DNA of 49,548 bases, taken from Melioribacteraceae bacterium. Its GTDB lineage: Bacteria; Bacteroidota; Ignavibacteria; Ignavibacteriales; Melioribacteraceae. The notes beneath the pieces are model-generated. The model worked only from the letters and a program-made list of their open reading frames with translations, searched no databases and was not told the DNA's origin. The translations under genes and the position numbers were made by a program. This document shows positions 36,045-44,900 of the stretch, piece after piece. Location of the stretch: contig JANQLA010000324.1 of assembly GCA_028280855.1 (NCBI GenBank), positions 1-49,548 on the forward strand. The letters are read 5' to 3'. The first letter of the stretch is position 1. Each line of letters begins with the position of its first letter.

Positions 36045-37364
36045 ATGGTAGACCTTTCGATTAATTGCGGGGGTATAAAATCGCCTAATCCTTTCTGGCT
36101 TGCATCGGCTCCGCCGTCAAATTCAGCTTATCAAAATTGCAAGGCTTTCGAAGCAGGTTGGGGTGGGACGGTATGGAAAACGATTGGTGATCCGGTGATG
36201 AACGTTTGCAACAGGTACGGCGCTATAGATTATAACGGGCAAAAAATTGTTGGACTAAACAATGTTGAATTAATAAGTGATCGCCCAATTGAAACAAATT
36301 TGAAAGAAATAGCTGAAACAAAAAGATTATTCCCGGATCGTGCTGTTGTGGCTTCATTGATGGTAGAATCAAAACGCGAGGCCTGGCACGATATAGTTAA
36401 ACGCACAATTGATACGGGCGCTGACGGAATTGAATTAAACTACGGCTGCCCTCATGGAATGAGCGAACGTGGAATGGGCGCTGCTGTTGGACAAGTGCCT
36501 GAGTATTGCCAAATGATTACTGAATGGGTTACAGAAGTCTCTACCATACCAGTGCTGGTTAAGCTCACGCCAAATGTTACAAATATTCAATTACCCGCAA
36601 GGGCTGCAAGAGCTGCAAACGCTGACGGCGTTTCATTAATTAATACCATCAACAGCATAATGGGTGTTGATTTAGATACAATGAGAATTCAACCTTCGGT
36701 TGCGAGCAAAAGTAGTCACGGCGGTTTCGCCGGCCCGTCCGTTAAACCAATCGCACTTCATATGGTATCTCAAGTAGCCGTTGATCCTGAAGTAAATCTT
36801 CCCATTTCAGGCATTGGAGGTATTAGCACCTGGCGTGATGCCTTGGAATTTATTTTGCTCGGCGCTTCAAGCGTACAAGTATGCACTGCCGTAATGCATT
36901 ACGGTTTTAGAATTGTTGAAGATTTGATTGAAGGAATGACAAACTGGATGGAATCAAAAGGGTTTTCCTCCCTTGATGAAGTAAGAGGAAAAGCCGTTAA
37001 GCAGATCACTGATTTCGGTAATTTTGATTTGCTTCATAAAACAGTTGCTCGCATTGATCAGGATAAATGTATTCACTGCAACCTGTGTTACGTAGCCTGC
37101 GAGGATGGGGCGCATCAATGTATTGATTTAACACAAGTAAACGGACATACGAAAACCGAAGTAAGGGAAGCTGATTGCGTTGGCTGCAGTTTGTGTGCGC
37201 TTGTCTGTCCTGTGGAAGATTGTATATCAATGGTAAGAGTGGATGATGAGTCGCAATCGAAAACCTGGAATGAACTTATGGCAGATTTTGAACGGGAAGG
37301 AAAACCGTTGTCGTGGGAAAATCTTGCGGAGTTTCAAAAGAAACACGGAATTGTTATTCACTAA
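36045..37364 (+). CDS. preA: Dihydropyrimidine dehydrogenase, catalytic subunit
   Basis: The 439-residue subunit reduces uracil or thymine to the dihydro form on an FMN-bearing TIM barrel. The barrel shows ELNYGCPHGMSERGMGAAVG near the FMN site and LINTINSIMGVD. The C-terminal part holds two 4Fe-4S clusters, CIHCNLCYVAC and CVGCSLCALVCP, that pass electrons from PreT. The ATG at 36045 has GAGG just upstream; the TTG at 36033 is unlikely. The two-subunit form is the bacterial counterpart of the single-chain animal enzyme. Confidence 0.93.
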   Translation: MVDLSINCGGIKSPNPFWLASAPPSNSAYQNCKAFEAGWGGTVWKTIGDPVMNVCNRYGAIDYNGQKIVGLNNVELISDRPIETNLKEIAETKRLFPDRAVVASLMVESKREAWHDIVKRTIDTGADGIELNYGCPHGMSERGMGAAVGQVPEYCQMITEWVTEVSTIPVLVKLTPNVTNIQLPARAARAANADGVSLINTINSIMGVDLDTMRIQPSVASKSSHGGFAGPSVKPIALHMVSQVAVDPEVNLPISGIGGISTWRDALEFILLGASSVQVCTAVMHYGFRIVEDLIEGMTNWMESKGFSSLDEVRGKAVKQITDFGNFDLLHKTVARIDQDKCIHCNLCYVACEDGAHQCIDLTQVNGHTKTEVREADCVGCSLCALVCPVEDCISMVRVDDESQSKTWNELMADFEREGKPLSWENLAEFQKKHGIVIH

Positions 37365-37533
37365 AAGAAGCCTTTGAATAACGCTACCAAGGCGGGCAAA
37401 GCAAGGAACAAATATAGAAAATGGGGACAATTACGTATACCGGCATTAGAATTATTTTTGATTCTGATTGTTTTGCGAAGCCCCCTAGTTTTATCAAGAT
37501 AAGACTTTAGTAACAAAAAGTTGAGGAGTAGTT

Positions 37534-38922
37534 ATGTCTACCTTAATTAAAAACGGGCGAATAATCACCGCCGAACAAGATTATTACGGAGATATTTTCT
37601 GTCAGGATGATAAAATTACAACAATCGGCGAGAAACTAAACATTCATGCTGATACGGTCATCGACGCGAAAGATAAATATGTTATCCCGGGCGGAGTCGA
37701 CGTTCACACGCATTTGGACATGCCTTTTGGAGGTACAACTTCCTGCGACGATTTTGAATCAGGCACGCGCGCCGCTGCGTTTGGCGGTACTACTAGTCTG
37801 ATTGACTTTGCAATCCAGGCAAAGGGCACGCGTATGCGCGATGCGCTTGATACCTGGTGGGGAAAAGCGGAAGGTAAAGCAACTATTGACTACGGATTTC
37901 ATATGATTGTAACGGATCTTCCGGATGCCCATATGGAGGACCTAAATGATATGGTGCGGGAGGGTGTAACAAGCTTTAAACTATTTATGGCATACCCGGA
38001 TGTGCTTATGGTAGACGATGTAACAATCTTTAAAACATTAAAACACACTTCTACAACCGGGGCGCTTGTTTGCATGCATGCCGAAAACGGTAACGTAATC
38101 GACCACATAGTTCAAAAAACATTGGCAGAAGGTAAAACAGCTCCTATTTATCATGCACTTTCGCGTCCTACAACTGCGGAAGGTGAAGCTGTAAACCGTG
38201 CCATTGCATTGTCTGAAATGGCCGGCGCACCTTTATATATTGTCCATCTGTCATCCAATGATGCACTGGAAAAAGTTGCCGAAGCTCGTGACAGGGGTTT
38301 ACCGACTTATGCCGAAACATGCCCGCAATATTTATTCCTATCTCTTGATGATATGGGCAAACCCGGATTTGAAGACGCTAAGCTGGTCTTCACCCCCCCG
38401 CTTCGTGAAAAATGGCACCAGGACAAATTATGGGCCGGTTTACAAAAAAACACTTTGCAAGTTGTTTCCACAGACCATTGCCCTTTCTGCTTCAAAGATC
38501 AAAAGGAATTAGGTATTGATGATTTTACTAAAATACCGAATGGCGGTCCCGGTATTGAGCATCGCTTACAATTATTGTTCGATGGCGGAGTTAATGAAGA
38601 AAGAATTTCCGTAAATCGTTGGGTTGAATTATGTTCGGCGACTCCGGCTAAAATGTTTGGAATGTACCCAAGAAAAGGAACAATCGCGGTTGGTTCCGAT
38701 GCAGACATTGTAATTTGGGATCCGCTGGCAGAACATACATTATCCGCCTCAACACATCACATGCATGTTGATTATTCCATGTTCGAAGGGCAAAAAATAA
38801 AAGGTAACGCAGAAACTGTTATTTCACAAGGTGAAGTAATAATTAATAACAATGAGTTCCACGGCAGTCTTGGCAGAGGCAGGTTTATTAGGCGAGATGC
38901 ATACGGCGGAGCCTGGGGATAA
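37534..38922 (+). CDS. hydA: Dihydropyrimidinase
   Basis: The 462-residue amidohydrolase opens dihydrouracil or dihydrothymine to N-carbamoyl-beta-amino acids. Metal ligands are visible: HTHLDMPFGG (first His pair), the carboxylated Lys in TSFKLFMAYPD, then His in CMHAENG and IVHLSS, and Asp in STDHCPF. The SGxxTHxH-like amidohydrolase layout and the length fit the D-hydantoinase/dihydropyrimidinase family. GAGGAGT precedes the ATG. An octamer-repeat array begins about 18 bp after the stop. Confidence 0.93.
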   Translation: MSTLIKNGRIITAEQDYYGDIFCQDDKITTIGEKLNIHADTVIDAKDKYVIPGGVDVHTHLDMPFGGTTSCDDFESGTRAAAFGGTTSLIDFAIQAKGTRMRDALDTWWGKAEGKATIDYGFHMIVTDLPDAHMEDLNDMVREGVTSFKLFMAYPDVLMVDDVTIFKTLKHTSTTGALVCMHAENGNVIDHIVQKTLAEGKTAPIYHALSRPTTAEGEAVNRAIALSEMAGAPLYIVHLSSNDALEKVAEARDRGLPTYAETCPQYLFLSLDDMGKPGFEDAKLVFTPPLREKWHQDKLWAGLQKNTLQVVSTDHCPFCFKDQKELGIDDFTKIPNGGPGIEHRLQLLFDGGVNEERISVNRWVELCSATPAKMFGMYPRKGTIAVGSDADIVIWDPLAEHTLSASTHHMHVDYSMFEGQKIKGNAETVISQGEVIINNNEFHGSLGRGRFIRRDAYGGAWG

Positions 38923-38940
38923 GTTTGGAATTATATATTA

Positions 38941-39140
38941 CGACTAGGTGATTCAGAGACTTGGTGAACTAATGATTCAGCTGCTAAGTAACTCAATGAC
39001 CACTTGGTAGAGACACAGTGACTCAGCGAACAGCTGACCGAATGACTCAATTACTGAGAAACAACGACTCAATAATCCAATGACTAAATGAACTAACTAT
39101 AGAGACGCAATGACTTAACGACCTAATAACTCAATGACCA
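38941..39140. repeat. Degenerate octamer array, consensus TGACTCAA
   Basis: About 20 imperfect 8-base units run between hydA and the transporter: TGATTCAG, TAACTCAA, TGACTCAG, TGACTCAA, CGACTCAA, TGACTAAA, TGACTTAA, CGACCTAA, TAACTCAA, TGACCAAA and others, with a few short interruptions. Because 8 is not a multiple of 3 and most units contain TGA or TAA, stops recur in all three frames, so the array is noncoding on this strand. Its role is unknown. Confidence 0.75.
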
Positions 39141-39178
39141 AAAACGTTTCTTCCTTTTCGAATAATTAAGGCAGCTAC

Positions 39179-40600
39179 ATGAATAAAATCTTTGACTCGC
39201 AATTAGTTGAATCAGATTTATCGTCAATCCAAAATAGAAAACTTATCAATGATGATTTAGCGCCTTCGTCGATTGCTCAAAGATCCTGGGATACTTATAA
39301 CATTGCCGCTTTATGGGTTGGTATGAGCGTATGTATTCCAACTTACATGTTGGCAAGCGGCTTAATTGCCGGCGGAATGAACTGGTGGCAGGCTCTGCTT
39401 ACGATTGGTCTTGGCAATATAATTGTATTAATTCCTATGGTATTAAATGCGCATGCAGGAACGAAGTATGGCATTCCGTTTCCGGTGCTTGCCCGCGCAT
39501 CATTTGGCACAGTTGGCTCCAACATTCCGGCTTTATTGCGTGCGGTTGTAGCTTGCGGTTGGTTCGGTATTCAGGCATGGATTGGCGGACAGGCATTTAA
39601 CTCGTTGATCATTATTTTACTGCCCGAGTGGGCCGTCTTTTCGTTTGGACCTGCAATCGGCTTTCTTATATTCTGGAGTCTTAATGTATATTTCATTGTT
39701 AACGGAATTGAATCAATAAAGTGGTTACAGTCCTTGGGCGCACCATTCCTGCTTACTGTTGCCTTGGGTCTTTTAATCTGGGCTTATATAAATGCTGATG
39801 GTTTCGGCCCGATTCTCAGTCAGCCTTCGAAATTTCAAACTGCGGGTGAATTCTGGGTATTCTTTATTCCATCGCTTACGGGCATGGTTGGTTTTTGGGC
39901 CACATTATCACTTAACATTCCCGACTTTACCCGTTACGCTAAAAACCAAAAATCCCAGATGCTCGGGCAAGCTATTGGACTCCCTCCTTCAATGATAGTA
40001 TTTTCTTTCATCGGAATAGCAGTAACATCAGCGACGGTTATAATATTTGGCGAAGCTATTTGGGACCCCGTAACGCTGCTTTCAAAATTCGATAATCCGG
40101 TTGTCGTAATAATATCGCTCATATCATTAATTATTGCTACTCTTACTACGAACATTGCTGCAAACGTTGTATCGCCTGCAAACGACTTTGCCAATCTTTC
40201 GCCCAAGCATATTACGTTTGTAAAAGGCGGACTAATAACAGCTGTAATTGGAATTGCAATGATGCCGTGGAAATTATTATCGGACTACAGCGCATATATT
40301 TTCGGATGGCTCATCGGCTATTCAAGCTTCCTAGGTCCTATAGCAGGTGTGTTAATTTGCGATTACTTTATTGTGCGCAAGCGGGTTTTAAATGCAAAAG
40401 AATTATATGATCCCAAAGGTGAGTACTTTTACAGAAGCGGATATAATCTAAAAGCTATTTTCGCTCTTGCAGCGGGCGTACTCCTTGCCTTAATCGGCTT
40501 ATTTGTAACACCGCTTAAATTTCTTTATGATTATGCATGGTTTGTTGGTTTCGCGGTTTCTTTTGTTTTGTATTGGGTTTTAATGAAAAGAGAAGCTTAA
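39179..40600 (+). CDS. NCS1-family nucleobase:cation symporter, probable uracil/pyrimidine importer
   Basis: The 473-residue inner-membrane protein has about twelve hydrophobic helices and NCS1 signatures: WDTYNIAALWVGMSVCIPTY near the N-terminus, ALLTIGLGNIIVLIPMVLNA, and GIPFPVLARASFG. Family members import uracil, cytosine, allantoin or hydantoin with Na+ or H+. Its place behind dihydropyrimidinase suggests import of the base or hydantoin used by this cluster. It is separated from hydA by the octamer array, so it may have its own promoter. Confidence 0.9.
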   Translation: MNKIFDSQLVESDLSSIQNRKLINDDLAPSSIAQRSWDTYNIAALWVGMSVCIPTYMLASGLIAGGMNWWQALLTIGLGNIIVLIPMVLNAHAGTKYGIPFPVLARASFGTVGSNIPALLRAVVACGWFGIQAWIGGQAFNSLIIILLPEWAVFSFGPAIGFLIFWSLNVYFIVNGIESIKWLQSLGAPFLLTVALGLLIWAYINADGFGPILSQPSKFQTAGEFWVFFIPSLTGMVGFWATLSLNIPDFTRYAKNQKSQMLGQAIGLPPSMIVFSFIGIAVTSATVIIFGEAIWDPVTLLSKFDNPVVVIISLISLIIATLTTNIAANVVSPANDFANLSPKHITFVKGGLITAVIGIAMMPWKLLSDYSAYIFGWLIGYSSFLGPIAGVLICDYFIVRKRVLNAKELYDPKGEYFYRSGYNLKAIFALAAGVLLALIGLFVTPLKFLYDYAWFVGFAVSFVLYWVLMKREA

Positions 40601-40997
40601 ACTAAATCTAATATTTAATAACTTTTGTAACTCAATAAAAAACTTTTCAAATTCACTCCCGAATATTGTTTTAGGAGGCTACGCATAACCCCAATATTTG
40701 AAATTATTTGAGGATACAAACATTATAATCGCTCTAAAACGCGATATCACTTTATGCTTCGCCGCCTTTGGGGAGGTGTTCAAAGCCTTCTTTTAGTAGT
40801 GAATCAAATTTCTCTTAATATTTGAACCTATTCCCGAATGTATAATTCTATCCTCAAATTTATTTGTGTGATGTTGGATAAAAAAAGTGATGCCTTTTAA
40901 CGGATTTAACCGTTTTTAATCTTCCAGGAGTTAAGTTAGATTTGGTTGTTCAGAAACTGAATAGTTTTTCATATTTTGCCAAAAATGATTTTGTGAA
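40601..40997. other. Gene-free gap with a weak terminator-like hairpin
   Basis: No gene is seen. AACGG-ATTTAA-CCGTT followed by TTT lies at 40899-40917 and could be a weak plus-strand terminator, although it is 300 bp from the transporter stop. Near 40674 there is a TTAGGAGG with no start codon in range, possibly the trace of a lost gene. Confidence 0.4.
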
Positions 40998-41297
40998 ATG
41001 GATAATTTTACTCAAAATGAAATATTCGATATTCTACAGAGGAACGTCTCTCTTTTAAGAAAATACCAAGTTAAAAGGATAGGTCTGTTTGGATCCTACT
41101 CCACCAATCAAACCACGAGTAAAAGTGATATTGATTTAGTAGTTGATTTTGAGGAAAAGTCGTTTGATAATTTTATGGATCTATCTTTTGCTCTTGAAGA
41201 TTTATTCAATAAAAAGATCGATTTAATTACTGAAGAATCTATTAGCCCTTATATTCTTCCGCTAATCCAAAAAGAAATACAATGGTATGAAGCTTAA
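40998..41297 (+). CDS. mntA: Minimal nucleotidyltransferase antitoxin MntA
   Basis: The 99-residue protein has the polymerase-beta-fold signature GS-x10-DxD (GSYSTNQTTSKSDID, near base 41091) with a third acidic residue in KKIDLI. In the MNT/HEPT toxin-antitoxin class it inactivates HepT by transferring AMP to a tyrosine. It overlaps the HepT gene by 11 bp, an arrangement that favours linked translation. The other option, a solitary nucleotidyltransferase, is unlikely given the partner. Confidence 0.9.
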   Translation: MDNFTQNEIFDILQRNVSLLRKYQVKRIGLFGSYSTNQTTSKSDIDLVVDFEEKSFDNFMDLSFALEDLFNKKIDLITEESISPYILPLIQKEIQWYEA

Positions 41298-41622
41298 TAC
41301 AATTTATCTCCAACATATCCTTGACGAAATAAATTTTCTTATGAAGGAAACATCAAGCCTGTCATTCGAAGAATTTGTAGAAAGTGAATTGTATACTCGT
41401 GCATTTTCAAGAAGCTTAGAAATTATTGGTGAAGCTGTTAAGAATTTGCCCGATAGTTTTAGGGAATCACACCCAGACATAGAATGGAAAAAGCTTGCCG
41501 GAATGCGAGATAAAATAGTTCATCATTACTTTGGAGTTGATTACGAACTCATTTGGGATGTCGTCACAAATAAAATACCTCATTTAAAAGATCATATAAA
41601 TAGGGTATTGAATGATAATTAA
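41287..41622 (+). CDS. hepT: HEPN-domain toxin HepT (DUF86)
   Basis: The 111-residue helical HEPN protein is the predicted RNase toxin. The key motif R-x4-H-x-Y is complete (RDKIVHHY, near base 41508): Arg and His form the RNase site, and the Tyr is the AMPylation site used by the cognate MntA. Upstream conserved segments RSLEIIGEAVKNLP and WKKLAGMRD match DUF86. Since all motif residues are intact, the pair is probably functional. Confidence 0.9.
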   Translation: MKLNTIYLQHILDEINFLMKETSSLSFEEFVESELYTRAFSRSLEIIGEAVKNLPDSFRESHPDIEWKKLAGMRDKIVHHYFGVDYELIWDVVTNKIPHLKDHINRVLNDN

Positions 41623-41645
41623 GTAAGATATTTAATTTCCTTTAC

Positions 41646-41681
41646 TTCGAGCCTTCCCGCCTTTGTGGCAAAACGTTTTTA
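41646..41681. repeat. Second copy of the dispersed GTGGCAAAA repeat
   Basis: GCCTTCCCGCCTTTGTGGCA then AAACGTTTTT lies between hepT and the glutathione peroxidase stop. It is closely like the copy at 29256-29290 and more distantly like 27520-27553. The GTTTTTAA end may also act in termination. Confidence 0.5.
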
Positions 41682-42164
41682 AGAGTACAAAAATTTTTTG
41701 ACATCATCCTCAATCTGCTCAGGTTTCGTATTCGGCGCAAAACGCTTAACCGGTTTACCGCTCTTATCAACAAGGAACTTTGTAAAATTCCACTTAATAT
41801 CTTTGCTTAAAAATCCACCGATACATTCTTTGAGGTACGTGTATATTGGATGAGCTTGCTTTCCGTTTACTTTAATTTTGGAAAACATCTGGAACGAAAC
41901 GCCGTAGTTTATCAGGCAGTCCTGGGCAATTTGCTTTTCGTCACCCGGTTCCTGGTTAGCGAATTGGTTGCACGGGAAGCCAAGTATTTCCAGTCCTTTT
42001 TCATTGTACTTATCATATAACTGTTGCAATCCTTTATACTGAGGAGTAAATCCGCACTTGCCGGCCGTATTTACAACCAGCAGCACTTTACCTTCGTATC
42101 TCGACATGTTAATCTTTTCGCCTGTGATAGAAATCGCATTGAACTGATATATATTATTTCCCAT
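41679..42164 (-). CDS. Glutathione peroxidase family (thiol peroxidase)
   Basis: The 161-residue protein reduces hydroperoxides, probably with thioredoxin. The peroxidatic Cys is in NTAGKCGFTPQY (near residue 36), and GFPCNQFANQEPG and KWNFTKFLVDKSG are the other family blocks; Gln and Trp of the active site are present. It carries Cys, not selenocysteine, as in most bacterial members. It is the last gene of the minus-strand cluster led by TetR, 62 bp after the dehydrogenase. Confidence 0.92.
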   Translation of the reverse strand: MGNNIYQFNAISITGEKINMSRYEGKVLLVVNTAGKCGFTPQYKGLQQLYDKYNEKGLEILGFPCNQFANQEPGDEKQIAQDCLINYGVSFQMFSKIKVNGKQAHPIYTYLKECIGGFLSKDIKWNFTKFLVDKSGKPVKRFAPNTKPEQIEDDVKKFLYS

Positions 42165-42226
42165 TATTTATTCACATTGTTACACTATAAAATAGTAACA
42201 GCGCTTCTATACAAAAAATTTCAATT

Positions 42227-43150
42227 CTATGCCGGTTGTTTTTCAAACACCAGCTTTTGATTCGTTAACTGTTCAGATACTTCCCAAAGCTTCTTAGCAA
42301 TGGAGCTATCTTTCGCTAAATCATTCGTGCCTACTTTCACCGGATATCCTTTCCATTCCTGAAATCCTTCCGGTCCAAAGTAGTCCCCTCCATTCGCTTC
42401 GGGATCGATAGCCGCACGTAAAGTTGGTAGAGCTCCCTGCCAACCTTCCATAGCAAAGAAACGATTCAAGAAACTGAATAATCCGCTATGTCGCTGCAAG
42501 TCGGTTGCAGTCCAGCCCGGATGAGCGGCTGTTACTTTCACTTTAGACCCAATGCTATCCAATTGTTTTTGCAGTTCAAACGTGAAATATAGATTAGCGA
42601 TTTTACTATCACCGTAAGCTCGCCAGGCTTTATACTTACGCCTCTCCCATGTCAAGTCATCAATATTAATGTTACCGTATTTATGCGCCGCACTTGATAC
42701 GTTTACTATTCGGCTGCCTTCAGTGGTATCGAGCAAATCCACTAGCTGAAGCGATAGGGCAAAGTGACCAAGATGGTTTGTACCCATCTGTAATTCAAAG
42801 CCGTCTTTAGTCTTGGAATAAGGAGGAATCATAACTCCGGCATTATTAATCAATAAATCAAGCTTGCTATATTTGCTTTTGAAGTCCTCTACAAATTTTT
42901 TAACCGAAGATAAATCGGATAAATCAAGTTGCATCAATTCGAGATCGGTGCCAGGCCTGCCGGATTTAATTTTTTCAATTGCTTTATTTCCTTTATCAAG
43001 GTTACGAACAGCAATTATAACTTTGGCGTTTTTCTCTGCCAAGACCTTTGCCGCCTCATACCCAATACCACTGCTTGAGCCTGTTACAATTACTACCCTT
43101 CCCGATTGATCAGGTATGTTTTTGCTGTTCCATTTATTAGTATTTTTCAT
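42227..43150 (-). CDS. Short-chain dehydrogenase, retinol-dehydrogenase-like
   Basis: The 307-residue oxidoreductase has TGSSSGIGYEAAK as cofactor loop (residues ~20-32), LLINNAGVM, catalytic Ser in NVSSAAHKYG and the YxxxK pair in AYGDSKIAN. The AVRNLDKG segment after strand 2 favours NADP(H). It starts 5 bp after the methyltransferase stop with a ribosome-binding site (AAAGG) inside the junction, so they are one transcript. Substrate unknown; members often act on lipids or aldehydes. Confidence 0.88.
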   Translation of the reverse strand: MKNTNKWNSKNIPDQSGRVVIVTGSSSGIGYEAAKVLAEKNAKVIIAVRNLDKGNKAIEKIKSGRPGTDLELMQLDLSDLSSVKKFVEDFKSKYSKLDLLINNAGVMIPPYSKTKDGFELQMGTNHLGHFALSLQLVDLLDTTEGSRIVNVSSAAHKYGNINIDDLTWERRKYKAWRAYGDSKIANLYFTFELQKQLDSIGSKVKVTAAHPGWTATDLQRHSGLFSFLNRFFAMEGWQGALPTLRAAIDPEANGGDYFGPEGFQEWKGYPVKVGTNDLAKDSSIAKKLWEVSEQLTNQKLVFEKQPA

Positions 43151-43155
43151 TGCAC

Positions 43156-43695
43156 TTACCTTTTATTTATGATATAAATATTATCTTTTTCCAATTTATG
43201 ATTATGCATCAGGATTTTTAAAGTACTGCCATTCACTATAAATCCTGCTTCATTCATTTGCTTCAATAATTTACGCACATTCGTATGTCTCGGATACAAG
43301 TATACTTTTGAACAGGGTTTTGTAATTCTAAATAGTTCTTCCAGTATTATTTTCACGGCAGCGGAATTAAAATAAAACGGATTTAACACGTCAAAAAGTA
43401 TAACCGAGTCGACCGCTTCATCAGCAAGCGGAATTTGATACTCACCATTTGTATTGATTACATTAATATTTTCAAGGTTGTATTGCCTGCCAGCATTCTT
43501 GATTTTCGTCAAAACCGTATCATTCATATCAACCGCATGTACTAAACCTTTTGCGCCTACTGCTTTTGCGGCCGGAATTGTATAAGCGCCTTCACCGCAA
43601 CCAAAATCGAGAACTATCTCATCACGACTGATCCCAAGGTCGCTGATAAATTTTTCTGAAATACCGTTGTACCATTTTGTTAAATCGTTATACAT
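43156..43695 (-). CDS. Class I SAM-dependent methyltransferase
   Basis: The 179-residue protein shows motif I VLDFGCGEGAYTIPAAKAVG (residues ~28-47), VHAVDMND for the SAM ribose site and LADEAVDSVILFDVL for motifs II-III. It lies between the metallo-hydrolase and the dehydrogenase, closely spaced, in the TetR-linked cluster. It is short for the fold and has no added substrate domain. The target is unknown. Confidence 0.82.
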   Translation of the reverse strand: MYNDLTKWYNGISEKFISDLGISRDEIVLDFGCGEGAYTIPAAKAVGAKGLVHAVDMNDTVLTKIKNAGRQYNLENINVINTNGEYQIPLADEAVDSVILFDVLNPFYFNSAAVKIILEELFRITKPCSKVYLYPRHTNVRKLLKQMNEAGFIVNGSTLKILMHNHKLEKDNIYIINKR

Positions 43696-43716
43696 TTTTG
43701 ATCCCTGCGCCCGGAA

Positions 43717-44853
43717 TTATTGAGCTATTGCAACCGTTTCTTCCCACCATCTATCGGTCTGAATTTTACCCGGATACACTGTTGTTTCACCAACAATTGG
43801 TGTTGTGGCTTTTACATTGTGCAAAGCGGCAGCGTCGGTTAACCTTTTCATTGGCTCGAACCATGGGTGGAGTGATAAATTGAAAGTTCCCCAATGAATT
43901 GGGTGTAAAACATCCCCTTGTAAATCAATATGCGCCTGCGCTGTTTCTTCGGGATACATATGTATATGATGCCACTTTTCATTGTAAGCTCCGCATTCCA
44001 TAAAAGTCATGTTAAACGGTCCGTATTTTTCACCGATCGTTTTAAATCCATCAAAGTAACCGGTATCCCCGCTAAAAAATATTTTATGTTTTTTTGCTCT
44101 CACTACAAATGACGCCCACAAAGTTTCGTTCCTGTCACTCAAGCCTCTATTTGAAAAGTGTTGCGATGGAGTAGCTGCTACCAGCAAATCATCCGCCACG
44201 TTAATTTCATCCCACCAGTCAAGTTCTTTAATTTTGCTTCTTGAAACGCCCCATTCTTCCAGCTGGGCGCCAACAGCCAGGGGAACGATAAACAATGATG
44301 TCTTCTCATTGAGTAACTCTATAGAATATCGATTTAAGTGATCGTAGTGATTATGAGAAATAAGTACGACGTCAATTGCCGGAAGTTCATTAGGATCGAA
44401 AGGAACTTCGCCATTGAAACGTGTGGGACCGAAAAAAGAAATCTTTTTCTCGAAAACAGGGTCGGCGAGAATTTTATGTCCATCGATATTAATCAATAGC
44501 GAAGAATGTCCGATCCAGGTTGCGCTTAAATGATTATCGGAATCCTTCAAGAAATGAGTCAGATCAACTTTTGACTTTGGTAAACTATCTTCCGGGGTTC
44601 GTTGATCGCCTTTGAAAATGAAATCCCACATTGTACCCACGTATTCAAAGAAACCCGGTTCTTCCCAATCAACGAAATTGTGAAACTTTCCATCTCTGAA
44701 GTTCTCTGAATTATATATTTTTTTCATTTTAATATCCTCTGTTGTATATGAAGCTGATGAGCACGACTGATTAATAAATACCCCAACTATGCTAATCAGC
44801 AGCAGGATTAAAAGATTTATTTTCATGATTTTTAGTATCCTTTTTTTATTCAT
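43717..44853 (-). CDS. Metallo-beta-lactamase-fold lipoprotein (NAPE-PLD/UlaG-like)
   Basis: The ~378-residue protein has a lipoprotein signal with the lipobox near FINQSCSS, so it is predicted to sit in the periplasm or on the outer membrane. The catalytic metal site is SHNHYDHLN (HxHxDH, near base 44350), with FSGDTGYFD and HPIHWGTFN supplying the other ligands. Its closest known types are NAPE-hydrolysing phospholipase D and UlaG-like lactonases. Two starts are possible: ATG at 44853 or ATG at 44826; I list the first. A palindrome lies just upstream. Confidence 0.85.
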   Translation of the reverse strand: MNKKRILKIMKINLLILLLISIVGVFINQSCSSASYTTEDIKMKKIYNSENFRDGKFHNFVDWEEPGFFEYVGTMWDFIFKGDQRTPEDSLPKSKVDLTHFLKDSDNHLSATWIGHSSLLINIDGHKILADPVFEKKISFFGPTRFNGEVPFDPNELPAIDVVLISHNHYDHLNRYSIELLNEKTSLFIVPLAVGAQLEEWGVSRSKIKELDWWDEINVADDLLVAATPSQHFSNRGLSDRNETLWASFVVRAKKHKIFFSGDTGYFDGFKTIGEKYGPFNMTFMECGAYNEKWHHIHMYPEETAQAHIDLQGDVLHPIHWGTFNLSLHPWFEPMKRLTDAAALHNVKATTPIVGETTVYPGKIQTDRWWEETVAIAQ

Positions 44854-44864
44854 ATTCACCAATT

Positions 44865-44880
44865 AAATGAATGTTCATTT
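44865..44880 (-). promoter_or_regulatory. Predicted TetR operator before the hydrolase-methyltransferase-dehydrogenase genes
   Basis: AAATGAATGTTCATTT is a palindrome with the form AAATGA-N4-TCATTT, 12 bp upstream of the ATG at 44853. The same form occurs at 45485-45500 before the tetR gene. Two matching sites at the two promoters of one locus make a shared regulator, most simply the adjacent TetR protein, likely. Confidence 0.65.
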
Positions 44881-44900
44881 AGTTAATTAATAAAAATTTT

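Noticed and set aside
38941..39140. Possible CRISPR array
   Set aside because: Units are only 8 bp and degenerate, with no conserved longer repeat, no spacers of fixed length and no cas genes.
40730..40800. Small ORF or RNA gene in the gap before mntA
   Set aside because: Short open frames lack start sites and conserved character; no tRNA-like fold was found by eye.
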